NCBI GenBank assembly: GCA_013397455.1
Contig: VYZB01000520.1
Span: 547,615-611,614 of the forward strand
Source of the DNA: Crotophaga sulcirostris
Lineage: Eukaryota > Chordata > Aves > Cuculiformes > Crotophagidae
Direction of reading: 5' to 3'
Length of the DNA stretch: 64,000 nt
In this document: one piece after another, positions 1 to 22,769 of the stretch
Layout: every line of letters begins with the position of its first letter
Position numbering within the stretch: the stretch's first letter is position 1
Program-made: the position numbers and the translations under genes
Notes under the pieces: model-generated
The model's database searches: none
Told to the model about the DNA's origin: nothing
Seen by the model: the letters and a program-made list of their open reading frames with translations, nothing else

Positions 1-10350
<10,350 letters not shown>

Positions 10351-10529
10351 AAGCTCAAAAGAAACAAATGGAAGATAATGCTGATTTGATTCAAGAGGAA
10401 TGCATATCAGAGAATGCAGATAACTCTACAGAAGAGCCGACTGAAGGAGGGCCAGATGCAGATGGGGATGGAGAAGAGATGACTGATGGGATAGAGGAGG
10501 ATTTTGATGAGGATGGCAGCAATGAGCTG
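10351..10529 (+). CDS. RALYL: RALYL internal coding exon: acidic C-terminal tail
   Basis: This 179 nt exon completes a Glu codon (G from 6095 plus AA) and adds 59 residues. It first extends the helix (EAQKKQMEDNADLIQEE), then becomes strongly acidic and Gly-rich, with PTEGGPDADGDGEEMTDGIE and then EEDFDEDGSNEL. This Asp/Glu-rich tail is typical of the hnRNP C/RALY family. It ends in phase 0 at a Leu codon, followed by donor GTAAGG. The acceptor TTCCTTACAG is strong. An in-frame ATG at 10299 lies in the intron and is not a start. Compared with my memory of the mammalian protein there is an extra Asp-Gly in the DADGDG stretch and several substitutions around residues 5-25 of the exon. Confidence 0.96.
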
Positions 10530-13500
10530 GTAAGGAATAACCATGCCATGTCTGTCTATACAGTTACTACATATAACCACAGAGAATCAACAATCTGGGT
10601 TAACAAAAATGTTTACAGCAGCACTGTGATGTTCTGTTACTAGTGTCTAATCCTACATTCTTCATACACTGCAGTATCAATTAAGCATAGGACCCTTGAG
10701 GATAAACAAGAAAAAATATATTTTACTACAGTTGGTGATTTTAGAAACGAAATGAAATGTACTTTAAATTGCTTTGCATTTATTATTTTACATTTAATGA
10801 AATGTAGATGAGAAAAGAAAACATTATCTTTTTTTTTAACTGGAGCATTTCAAAATTAAATAAGATTCTAGAATGGAAAACTTTCTCATTTAAAAAAAAA
10901 ACGTGCTTCCTCATAATTCCCAGTCCCTGTCTTCCATCTGTATCTTCTGCAGGCTGCCTTGGCAGCTAAAGATTTTTTTGAGGGAAGGATTTTACCCAAA
11001 GAAATGTTTGGCCAAGAAATGTTTGAGTTTTCCACCTGAGCCTGCACCTTTCATGAAATGCCAATTATGTTGTAAAAGTTCTGAGTTCTTCTAGAGATAC
11101 ACTAAAAAATATTTTGAAAGTCAGATTTATACTTTTTTCTTCATTCCTGGTAAGGATGGATCAGTCACATTGGTTTAGACACGAGGACTCTAAAATACTC
11201 TCCTGCTCTGCCCAGCTTTCATATTTTTCTGCTTTGAGCAGAAATCATTTCTGTCACTCAGTGTCACTGTCCCTGCTTGCTTTTTAACATAAATTTAACT
11301 ACATCTGCACTGTCAAAAATATTCAGTGATGCCAACAGGAGTCAGTCAGCAACAGGCACAGTTGAAGCAACATCAGCTCTGGAGTAATGGGGCATGTGAA
11401 TAACCAGTGTTTTGTACTGCTTACTACAAACACAAATTAAACCTACTGCCAATTTGAGGGTTTATGTCCCTTTAGCCAGCATAAGGCACTCTTCAATTTA
11501 TAAAACCTGAATAGCATTATGCCCAGGAGAAGCTAATGCAACACGAATTGCCTCATCTTCTAACATGCAAAGCAGAATAGATATTATCACCATTTCCCAA
11601 AGGAATGGGTTCTCCTTTACAGGTATGAGGGACATATGTAAGATTTGCCACTTTGAATTTAGAGGAAGTTGAAATTTTGCAATCAATAAATAGCTGTTAA
11701 TAGTAATATCCCACCATAGCTAATACTTCATCAGCTGAAGTGATATTGACAATAGGGGTGACCACGGTTTAGCAAGACTGGTGGGTTTTGAACTAATTAG
11801 GTGTCAGGCTCCCTACTGTAGACACTAAGTGGGGAAGTTAACATGCAGTATGTTTGCTGCTGACTTTTTAGTGATGTCATTTCATCCCGTGGGTATGACA
11901 TATTTAGCATATATCTACACTATATAATGAAGCATGATGTAGAAGAAATGTTTCATGTAGCAAAGACCTTAACAGGAAGGTTTCTAAAGAGTAAGCAACA
12001 CAACAAATTTATCAGCAGTGAAAGTCTGGAATAAGCAGAGCCACATTTGCACATCACTGCTTCCAAGTTAAAAAACCTTTCCAAGATTTATGTTATGACA
12101 TTAGTTGAAGTGTGTTGAAAACACAACTCCAAAGACATCTTAGAGGTCTGAGCCATACATCTAAGGCACAGGATGGGTGGGGAACCAGTTCCAGTTTCTC
12201 TGCATGACATTACTGAGTCCCTTGAGTGCCAGAAGGAGGTGGCTAACTGCACATGGAGAGACGTGTCCTCTGTCTTGTGCCTTAGGGCTCACAAGCAGTG
12301 TCCCCCAACCCCAACATGGTGGTAGCAAGGAAAGGCCAAGGAAGAGCGCTTATGTGCACCATCTCAGTCAAGTGCATCCCGTCCAGTGCCAGGGCAGTGG
12401 AGCCAGGCAGGCTCATGCCTTCCACCTTCCCAAACACTGGACCCTCTGGCCAAGAAGGTGGCAGTATTGCACACTTAAAAAGCTCAGAACCAGGACTGCT
12501 ACTGATATAAAATCCTTGTGCTTTTCATCCTCCCTAGCCATTTTCCTCAGGCTTTGGAACAGCCCACTTCACCTTATTTGTCCTCCCTACTACAGTGGGA
12601 AAATAACACTTTCTTTGTTTTGCAAAGCCTAGGGAGATCATTGAATGAAAAAATGCTATGGATGGGATAAAGGATTGCTCTACAAAGGATTACTCAAAAG
12701 AAATCTCAGGCAATGGGTGTTTTGCAGAGAGGCAATTATAAATTGAACTGTGCATCTTTCCTCTACAGTTTTTACCCAGACCCTTGACGGTATTGGCCAA
12801 TACTGTTATAATATGAAGCTGGTAATTGATGGTGTATATTATAATATGGTCTGGTTTTAACTTATATATATATTTATGCAGAGATAATGACCAATTTCTG
12901 TAAGCTTTACTTTCCACTCCAATCACTAATAGCTCTGTACCGGGAAAGTCAGTAAGAATAATATCATACAGTGAATACCCCAGTAGGAATACTTGGCATT
13001 TTAATTCGCTTCTACCTGGTTTGTGTCCTTCTACCTGGCATTACTTTCTATTTCTGTGAAAATTAAAGTACATAGATAAGTTTGTTATGAAACAAGAAGT
13101 GCTAGCAGCTGTTGTTCTCCTGTTGAAAACTAAGTTATTTAGGAAAAATGTGCTGACTAATAGCGAATATGTCATTTCGGAATGGAGCCAGTTACAACTT
13201 ATTTGAGAAAAAAAGGGGAGTTTTAGCATGAAAAGCATTAAATGTGAAACAATTAGGACAAACATTCCATGTGTAAAAGCATAACCTTGAACTCCAAATA
13301 AGAAAACCCGCTCCAAAAAGCATTTTTAATGAAACCTATGATATTTTCCAAATATAAACTAAAGAGCTTTAGGATGATGATGAAAAAAAAATCTTTTCTT
13401 TCATCACTAAGTGCAGCAGAGCAAATAGAGAAACATCTGAAATGAGCACAGCTAATGTTCTGAAGTCAGTACCAAAAATTGCTTGTGAGTCCAGTAGTCT

Positions 13501-15039
13501 GAAAAATATCAGCGGGAGAGAGCAACATGACTTAAATTTAGATCTTAACCTTGTTTGCAGTACTTCATATAGAGCTATAAATCTGACAAGGCACTTGCCA
13601 AAAACCTGCTGCATGACTCTTTACTGTAGTCTCATTTTTGTGTCCCCTGTGACCAGCCCTAAGGCTATCAGTAAAGGGAAGTGTTCAGCAAGGACAGACC
13701 TGCTGCCGGAGTCCAGACGCAGCCAGAATGGAGCCTCTGAATCTGTGTGTGTTGGTCTGCATCTTTGGACTAGAGGACTCAAAAATATGTTCCTTTCTCT
13801 ATGTCTAAGTCAAACTTGCAAAGGAATTGACTATGCAGGATGCATGCTGTAGGTTTAGGTGTAGGTTCAGTTCTCTAAATTCACACACTGTCTATTTGGA
13901 GGAACAGGTTACTGCACATTAACTGAGTGATGGCAGCTGTTCTTATGCCTGCCTTCAGCCTAGACCAACTGTAAAAAAATGTGAAGGAGTCTAGCCTGAA
14001 GTCTGAGTTAAGTCAGGTATGGTTTTAAAGAGGCCTTAGACTCTTCATTTGCCTACCTGGCTACAAACAGAAAAACATATCACTTTCAACAGCTGCACAC
14101 TTTCTTCATCCACCATTTAGATCAGGATGTTGTTCATCCGTGCACTGACATTTTCTATGGACTAAAAACATGACAGCAAAAAATCATCATCGCTCAAGTG
14201 AAGTGTGAAAAATTTTATGCCACAATAACTTGATTGCCCATCTGAACTCTAACAAAAGACATGCTGCATTTGAAGTAACTGCTACAGGCCTCAAACATCA
14301 GTTATTGGGAGTTTCTTCTGTACCGTTTGCTCACAAACATGTCTCAGTAAGCATCTCCAGTGCTGCAGACACTCCAGCTTGTGGATGTTTTTTGAACAAT
14401 CCCCAAAGCCTTTTGCTGCATTGAAACATTGAAAAGTTGTTTAAATAGTGATTTCAGATATATGATCCAGCTATGTATGGATATGCTAGTGTTTTCTCAC
14501 AAATGGAGTTTGTTACCTGGTGTGCAATAAGGCAGTCTCACCTACTGAGACAAGATATTGTTCATTGCATTTCTGTGCAGAGATGGGTGGTAGGAGGTAA
14601 ATTCACAAAGTTAGCACACCCAAACATTCCTGGGTCCCTTAACCTGTGGGCATGATTTTTAGTATTATAACAACATTAAAATAAGGAAGGACAGTTTACT
14701 CCCTTAATTTGCTGAGTTGCAAAATATTCTTCCTTCAAGGTCAGCTCATTCTGAACCACCAGTCACCTGTGACAGGTTCCAGGATGTTCCATCCTACTAA
14801 AGGTGCAACCCAAACAAGTAAAGCATATAGCAGAAGCAGACTGACTTTAAGTAAAATCAGCGTCCAAACTGAACAAAATCTCCTACATATTGATAACATC
14901 AGGACAGACTGACCGAGTCAAATAGTTGACTTGAACTTGCTCAGTGAAGAGTATCCTGTGCTTCTCACTCACCTGCTTTTATTTGTTGGCCTTCCAGTGT
15001 GCCTTTATAAGGGCATCCAATAATACAATGTAGCTATAG

Positions 15040-15072
15040 ATATATATAAGTAATATATATATATATAATATA
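15040..15072. repeat. AT dinucleotide microsatellite
   Basis: A short imperfect (TA)n tract, interrupted once by AGTA. It is self-complementary and likely length-polymorphic, and it sits within the last RALYL intron. Confidence 0.85.
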
Positions 15073-18000
15073 GCACAGTCCAAGACACTTTTTGATATTT
15101 GAGAAGCATCTTGTCCTCAGTGCCTCTAAAACAAGCTCTTTTTCTTTACTAGAAGTAGCATTATCAGTGTGCAGTACTGCTGAGAGCATGCAGGGAAAGC
15201 ATTTCTGAATCAGCAAACACAGTGGTTTCCTTACTCACCCAGAGCATTTCCATAACTTCTCTGAACTTGTTTCAAACAGTGCTAATTGATCATTGAGGAA
15301 GCACTGACTCAAAATGAACTATAACTTATCATCGCATTCCCCTTATAAATAACAAAGGTGGCATCCAATTAATTAGCTGAAATCCTGAAGTACTGTAGAT
15401 TTGGAAAAAAAAAAGTCGCTTTCAGCTAACGTTTAATAAAATACCAACAAACTAATTAATTGGAATGACTTATACACAAGCACTCATAACTATATTACAT
15501 TGCCTGAGAAGAATAGTTTCTATCAAACTGTCAATGTTTCCTAATAAATAACTGTAATAATAATAGCACAACAGTCATTCAGTAGTTAAGCATTGTGTAG
15601 AGTAAACAGTGTTTTCTTGTAGAGCATGTGATCCTAATGATTTCATATGCAATAGATTCATGGTGTAGTAACTCAGATCAGACTCTGGTTAGGGCTTGGA
15701 TGGAATTTGAAGGATATATTCACAGTAGTAGCATTGTGATTTTATACCAGTGTAGCTATGCTAAAAATAATGAAGCTATACAGGCATTAGATGGCAGTTC
15801 CACAGTAATGAGTCACCTTTAATGAAATGTCTTGAGAGGTATTTTTATTAAATTATATGAGAAACAAAAAGTACAGAGATTGTGCAAGGCCCAGTTATGG
15901 TTACCACATAGATTTACTGCAGTTATTTCAACAACAATTATAGTTCCCTTTCTATTAAGTGTATTTCAGTTACATTTACCCCTCAAGGATATTTCATTTC
16001 TTACTCTTGCCCTTTCCACCACGTCTGCACTGCATATTCTCAGTCTATCAGATTTTTTTCTAATGTCTGCTACAGAATCATGTTTCAAACATAAATACCA
16101 GAAACTGACACAAACAAAAGCCAGGATAATTCTCCTGCTGCACTGAGCTTCATCATGCAAAAAGAAAAATGGTATTATATAATAATAGCTATATTTCTTG
16201 TAAGAATTGTTGCAAATACCATTCAAATCAATGGAACCAACTAGTACTTTGGCTAAAACTCATTAAAAAATTTTCCCTCTCCTCTAAGTGGTTAAAGAGA
16301 AAATAAAGTAATTTAATAGCAAATCTGTATGAAACAGTGAAACTTTCTTTACTTTCATTACTTTGCATGAGAAGCCAGCAATGAAAATACTCAGCAGAGA
16401 GTAAACCAAGATCTACAGAAAAGGAATAAAAGTTTGATTAATTTAATGTAGTTTAAACCCAATTTCGCATATCTCAAATAACAAGATGATCAAATATGTG
16501 ACTATTTGATAAGATTGATAGTACTTCATTTATTATTGTAATCAAACTGGATTTTTCATTGCCCTTTTAGATATATTTTTTCCTGTCAATAGCATCAGGG
16601 CAAACCAGACTGACTCTTCTATTATCAGCAGAATTAGGCTGATTAGGCATGTCAAATAGATCAATAGCTACTGTGGCAATTTGCAGCTTGCTAAGTGCAC
16701 TTATACAGAGTACTACTTAGGAAAAAAAAGGACAAAACTTCTAATTAACGTTAATGGCTGGAGCAACACGGTGCCAGAAAGCTTATTTAGGTTACTTTAA
16801 ATATCACTGAAATAGAGAAAAATTTAGTCTTTACAATGCACTGAACATTCTGGACTTCATTGAAATCTTGTTTTCAGTATCAGGGGAAACATGAAGCTCT
16901 TCATTCATAAGACAAATGAATAGCTAAAAGATTGTGTTCACTTGATAAATATCAGTGCAAGATGTTTGTACTTGAGCAAGCTAAGAAAGTCATTAGGGAC
17001 AGCATACTCGACAGATACTAATGTGTTGTACCTTCCAAAGCTGCAGTAAATCTAATAACCTGTGACTGAAAAAATGGAGAAAGTAATAAAAGCATGTCAT
17101 GAAATCAAGAATTGTAAGAAACCTCCTGACATGCCCTTTTGTTATGTTTAATATATGCAATAGCACAGTAGATGTGTTGGTTGTTCACGTGCTGTTCTGT
17201 GAGTCATTGGAAAGGCCTTGCTACCAGCTCCTCCTCCCCATTTTTCCTGGCAGTCAATTTCTCAGAGGAAGACTTCCTAAGTGGTGTTCAGGGTTTTAAC
17301 CAGGTTACTCCTGACTGACTACATAATATTTTTCTAATTATTATTTACATCCTATCCCCTACATATCACACAGGAACCTGCAGAAAATGCAAGCACTGTT
17401 ATCATGCACTTTGTGTTTCTCTTTCTACTGGACAGCCGTGCCTGTAATTGCATATTTGTAAAATGAATGAGCAAAATCATTTCCTCACCTTTCACATCTA
17501 TTCCTCTGAATCTGCTCTATATTATTTAGTCCTCAATTAGAAAAAAAGCAACTCAAAAGCATAATACTATTAAACATTTATAATGTAAATAATAAAATTA
17601 ATTTACAGTCATTAGAATCTTGCATAGTTGACGCCAAAGAGAGTGAAAGCAATAGGATTTTTTTCTTCTGTGTATCTATTTTTTTAAGCAAAGAATGGGG
17701 AATCAGGAATTCTGGGTCCCATTCTCAGCTTTACAAATGAGCCAGTGGGGTGGGCAATGCAGTTCAGCAAATCAAATGTGCATATAGTCTCAGCCCCTCT
17801 TTCTGAGGTCAGACCAACAGGTGCCTTTAGCCCTACAAACAACGTGCGGGAAAGGAGCATTCCCTAAACACATGGTTTTAACTTATAGATATTATATGCT
17901 TTCCAGTCAAGAAAATTGCAGTTTTTATTTTTGCTCATTGAACAACATCAAATGTACTCCTCAAGGTTTTTTTTTTTTGTTTGATTTTACTTTTTCATCT

Positions 18001-20329
18001 GCCATCAGTTTTGGCCTGCCTGACGTTTCAGTCATCACTTAACTTCCTCCATTTTCTGCTAAGAATTATTAGCAGAGCCTCTCTTTTTGAGGTTGGTCTA
18101 TATGCAAGGCAATTCTGGATAGGTCGGTTCAGATCCAGCAGGGAGAATACTGATAAACTGTGCCAGCAGCTTCCAGCAAACAAAAAAAAAAGCTTGCCCA
18201 GCCACATTGAGCAAGAGCAGGAAATGTATGTCGTCTTTTCCTACACCTTGTCAATCCCACTGAGCACAAAAGAATCACATATGTTAGGCAGTTTAAATGG
18301 GGTACATCCTTTCTGAGACAATAAATGGGTATAAATATTAACCAGGGGGGCTGGGAGGGAAAGTATGCTTTATTCTCTGAGAACCATTGTAAGAACTGTT
18401 CATAAAATACTGGTATTTAGACTGCCTTAAACACCCAGAAGCAATGGCTCATTATAGCCTAATGCTGCACGAGTCTAGTGCTAAATACACTTAGTTCGCA
18501 AATTCCTGTCAATACAGAGTGCTGGCTTGTATGTGGGATTTACAGCCTCACAGACATTTGTTGAGATGTCTATTTGGAAATACTAGCATGGGTGACATCT
18601 GGGCAATATATCTTTATATAACCTAGATCGCTTTTGAGGAGAGGGTGATGGTGGCTTGTAAAAAAGATTGCTGGTATTTTGTTGTAACTTGTGGTTGGTA
18701 AAGATAAATCAGATTTAATTGAAGTAACTCAACACTTTATTAAAACATGAAGATTGATTTCAGTTTCTCCCCTACCAATGTAATTTTCACAAATTCTGGT
18801 GGAGCCACTCTTCTTTAACCTCTCTGTATTTTGATTGACTCAGGTAGACTTTGGATAATTTGTGGAAGGTGCCGTGTTGGGTTTGGTTCACTCATTATTT
18901 GCAGCCAACCTTTCTCAGTCCTGTGTTGGGAAAGAAGGCATCAGATCATAATCTAGCATAGATGCCAAAGCAGTAGTATGAGGTACAATAGGAAGATGGT
19001 GAGAGAACGGGAAGAGCACACTGGTGTTTTCTAGGCTCTCGCTTGTTCACTGAAATCCTTTAAAATTATTCAGGCCAGCCATTGGGTCGTGTCTGGCTAT
19101 GGATTTGAACCTATTGATCGGCTTAATCCTCAATTTTTTAGATTTAACTTAAATTGTGCAATTGCCATGCATCACGCATTTTTCCTGGTGTGTCAGTCTT
19201 TGAAAGTAAATAGCTTTAGTTCCCCTAGAAAACATTCATTTCACAGGCTTTATCAGTATGCTTGAGCCTCAAGAAGAGTGAATGAAAACCCTCAGAGGAA
19301 ACATTTTTCTGTTGAAAGTCTTCACGCAAGTAGAGAGAGGTAAACACTGAAAAGCCAAAAGGTTGTTATTTTTCCATATAAAAAGACACGAATATTAAAT
19401 CTGGTTTTACTTTTTCAATACAAATTGCAGAGCCACTGCAGTTAGTGACCCAGTTATTCCAAAAGGTCTCAGGTTTTTTGAGAAAATATAAGTGTGTTAC
19501 TAAGAAGATTTTCTGCATGATTAATACGAAAACATGAAAGGCAGACTGAATTTATCTGTACATAGGCATTTACAGCCCTCAGAAAAGGGAAGTTATTTAG
19601 AAGGTGATAGAACTGTAATTGCCTTCTCAACAAAAAAGCAATCAGTGAGGAATAAAACAAGCTCAGTCTGCTAAAATGAAGATTTGGAAGTTAATCAAAT
19701 GCCATCTTAGCCAGCCTGTTATGCTGATATGAGTATCCAAAGTTTCCAAATTGTTGTTGCTATTGATTTCTAAAAGTACACTACAGTTTTATAATGTTTT
19801 CCAAAAAGACTAAGTTGTGTTCCAGCCCCAATAAACAGAAAATCAAAAAGGTAAATTCTCTGCTCCCTCTTTGCAGTGTTACACTAATCCTTTCTCAGCT
19901 ACTAGACCATTCTGCACCATTTGCAGACCAATGTAACCCTAAGTCCAACAATTAACTTTCTAATTTTTATTTTTAACAGAATGTCTCTTGAAATCCTCAC
20001 AGAACAATAATGTTTAGTACTACTATGCACTTTGCATTCAGATAAGAATTACACAGGAAAATATCAAGCAAAACCTGTTTAAAATAGAACCAGATTTTAT
20101 TATTTCCATCTGGAACACATTCCCAAACTAAGTCTTTCAAGGTAGCAGTTTTTTGTAGGTAACTCTACATCCTGAATATTTAATTGACTTTCTTAGTTCA
20201 GTACACTATTGTCACCATTTGAGTATCTGTTGTGTGTCATTGTTAGTCTCATCCCTCTCCCCTGTCTTATGTTTTCTCCAAGATTTCCCAGTACCTCTGT
20301 GTGCCCCAGCACAATACACCCAAAAGGAT

Positions 20330-21450
20330 TGTGGTGGGTTGACCTTGGCTGGACACCAGGTGCCCACACATCCCCTCTATCACTCCCCTTCTCAGCTGGA
20401 TGGGAGAGAGAAAATATAACAAAAGGCTTGCGGGTCAAGATAAGGACAGGGAAAGATCACTCACCAATTACTATCATGAGCAAAATAGGCTGAACTTGCA
20501 GAAATTAGCTTAAACTTTTTTACCAATTAAATCAGAGTAGGATAATAAGAAATAAAAGCAAATCTTAAAAAGAGCATTCTCCCACCTCTCTCTTTTTCCC
20601 GAACTGAATTTTACTCCCAATTTTCTCTGCTTCCTACCCCATCAAAAGTGCAGGGGGATGGGGAACAGGGGTTACGGTCAGTTCATTACAGGTTTTCTCT
20701 GCCACTCCTTCCTCTTCAGGGGTAGGACTCCTCACACTCTTCTCCTGGTCCAGTGTGGGGTCGCACCCACATGAGACAGTGCTCCACAAAATTGTGCAGC
20801 TTGAGTCCTTCCCACAGGCTGTGGTTCTTCATTAACTTATTCATGATGGGTCCTTTCCACAGGGTGCAATCCTTCAGAACAGACTGCTCCAGCATGGGGT
20901 CAAAAGTCCTCCCAAAAAACCTGCTCTAGTGTGGGCTCCTCTCTTCTTGGGTCCACAGGTCCTGCCAGAAGCCTGCTACAGCACAGGCTCCCCACAGGGT
21001 CACAGCTTCTTTTGGGCATCCACCTGCTTCAGCATGAGATGCTCCACAGGCTGCAGGTGGATGTCTGCTCCACTATTGACCTTCACAAGCTGCAAGGGGA
21101 CAGCCTACCTCGCTATGGTCTTCACCATGGGCTGCAGGGAAATCTCCAGTGCAGCACCTGGAGCACCTCCTCCCCATCCTTCGTTACTGACCTTGGTGTC
21201 TGCAGAGTTATTCCTCTCACCTATTCTCACTCTTCTCTGTGGTTGCAGTTGCTGTGGGTTTTTTTCCCCCTTCTTTACTACATTATCCCAGAGGCACTAC
21301 CAGTGTTGCTGATGGGCTCAGCCTCGGCCAGTAGCATCTCCACCTTGGAGCCTGCTGGCATTTGGCTCTATTGGAAAGCTTCTAGCAACTTCTTACAGAA
21401 GCCTCTCCCCCCCACCCCACTAGCAAAACCTTGCTACAAAAATCAATACA
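20330..21450 (-). mobile_element. Solitary ERV-type LTR, antisense in RALYL intron
   Basis: On the - strand the element starts with TGTATTGATTTTTG at 21450 and ends with GTCAACCCACCACA at 20330, giving the TG...CA ends of an LTR about 1.12 kb long. The interior carries diverged tandem units of the type CACAGGCTGTGG/CACAGGGTGCA plus TTC at about 20800-21150, which I recognise from a bird ERV LTR family (ERVL-like; the family name is uncertain). No gag, pol or env frames flank it, so it is a solo LTR. The open frames inside it (for example 20931-21458) are by-products of its GC-rich sequence. A matching target-site duplication is not evident. The region where I would expect a polyadenylation signal (about 20520) lacks AATAAA. 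Confidence 0.8.
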
Positions 21451-21907
21451 CTCTGTAATCTCATGATAAATGCTTCCAGCTGCTTCTTCCAGCAAGCTCT
21501 CCTCCCCCCTCCTGCTCTATTTATTTGCTTTTAATTTGCTCCACCTGGTCTTTATTCTGAGTAAAACTTCTGCCTCCAAGTAACTGAAAAATTTCCTGTT
21601 GATTAGATAGGACATTCCTGATCTTCTTGCCATCATTGCATACAATTTATTTTTCCTGCAGGGGTGCACTTTGATACCCGCCTAAACCCTAATCTGGCAG
21701 TACTGAAAAAGTTTAGCAGGGGCTTTCCTTGTAGCTAGTTTAAGATATTTCTAGTAAGCTCCTACTTTCACATATTTTAAAAATACACTACTTGAAGTTT
21801 AACCATAGTGGTGGCCTCAGTACAAGGAGTTCCTATGCACATTAAGCTGTGTGTTCAATCCTGCACTTCTGGCATCTGTGAGATAGTAACTATTGCCTTC
21901 AATGTGG

Positions 21908-21976
21908 CAGTGTTGGGTTTACAGCTGGACTTGATGATCTTAAAGTTCTTTTCCAACCTAAATGATTTTATGATTC
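21908..21976 (+). mobile_element. CR1 3' tail fragment
   Basis: GGACTTGATGATCTTAAAG, TTCCAACCTAAATGATT and TATGATTC match the conserved CR1 3' end in sense orientation. The copy is diverged, and sequence upstream to about 21790 may belong to the same insertion but is too decayed to be sure. Confidence 0.82.
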
Positions 21977-22689
21977 AGTATTAATAATGCTTGGACTACC
22001 ACCTCACACTGGATGATTCCTACTCCTCACATGGAGCAGAGGTTAATTCAGAAAGAATTTTATTCTACAACTTTGACAGCACCCTGCATCCTAAAAAAAC
22101 CATCTTTTTCATAGCATTCAGAACGATAAAAGATGATTCTTACCATGGATCATGCTAGGACTCAGTTAGACTCACTTTGCATGGAACAGGCCCGGCCCCA
22201 AGAAACAGAAAATACCTAGTGGTCTCCAATAAGAGTCAAACCTCATGGAATTCACTGTGAATATCCACTCATATCCAGGGTTAAAGGAAAATGGGACATT
22301 TTCCCCTCTGCTATATTTGTCACTGTATCCCTCAAGACATACTGGTGTGAGCTGAGGGAATTCTGTGGGCAGCATCAGTGAGGCCTTACTACATTTGATT
22401 TGGCTTTATCAGCAAAGAGAACATGAAATGGAGTGCTGGTGGTGGGAGCACACCTTCACTGAGGGGTAGCCTTGCAAGTGCATTCTGGATAAATGCTTCA
22501 AGGCAGAGAGTGCTGCAAAAGCACCACCTTCCCATCTTCTCAATTCTTCCACATTCTCCTATTTGGAGATTCTGCAACCTACCCCACACTCTGAAAAAGG
22601 TCCAACACCTCCAGTTTCAGATTCCAGATTCTGATTCAGGCTCCCAGTGAAGTAGTGATGGCACCTAGTCTGCCAGAAATGTCCTATGA

Positions 22690-22769
22690 AGGGATAAGAA
22701 TTGGACTCGATGATCCTTCTGGGTCCCTTCCAACATGAGTAATTCTATGGTTCTATAATTCTATGATTC
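22690..22769 (+). mobile_element. CR1 3' tail fragment with terminal repeats
   Basis: The block contains TTGGACTCGATGATCCTTCT, GGGTCCCTTCCAAC and then three degenerate ATTCTATGRTT-type terminal repeats, a typical CR1 3' end in sense orientation. Confidence 0.9.

Noticed and set aside
12177..12632. 151-codon + strand open frame, the longest outside repeats apart from LTR/CR1 frames
   Set aside because: A second + strand frame (12298-12510) is open over the same GC-richer patch, there are no convincing splice signals, and the translation is low-complexity and unrecognisable. It reads as chance.
20929..21458. Overlapping open frames of 127 and 175 codons
   Set aside because: They lie within the LTR, in the orientation opposite to the element, and have no retroviral protein features.
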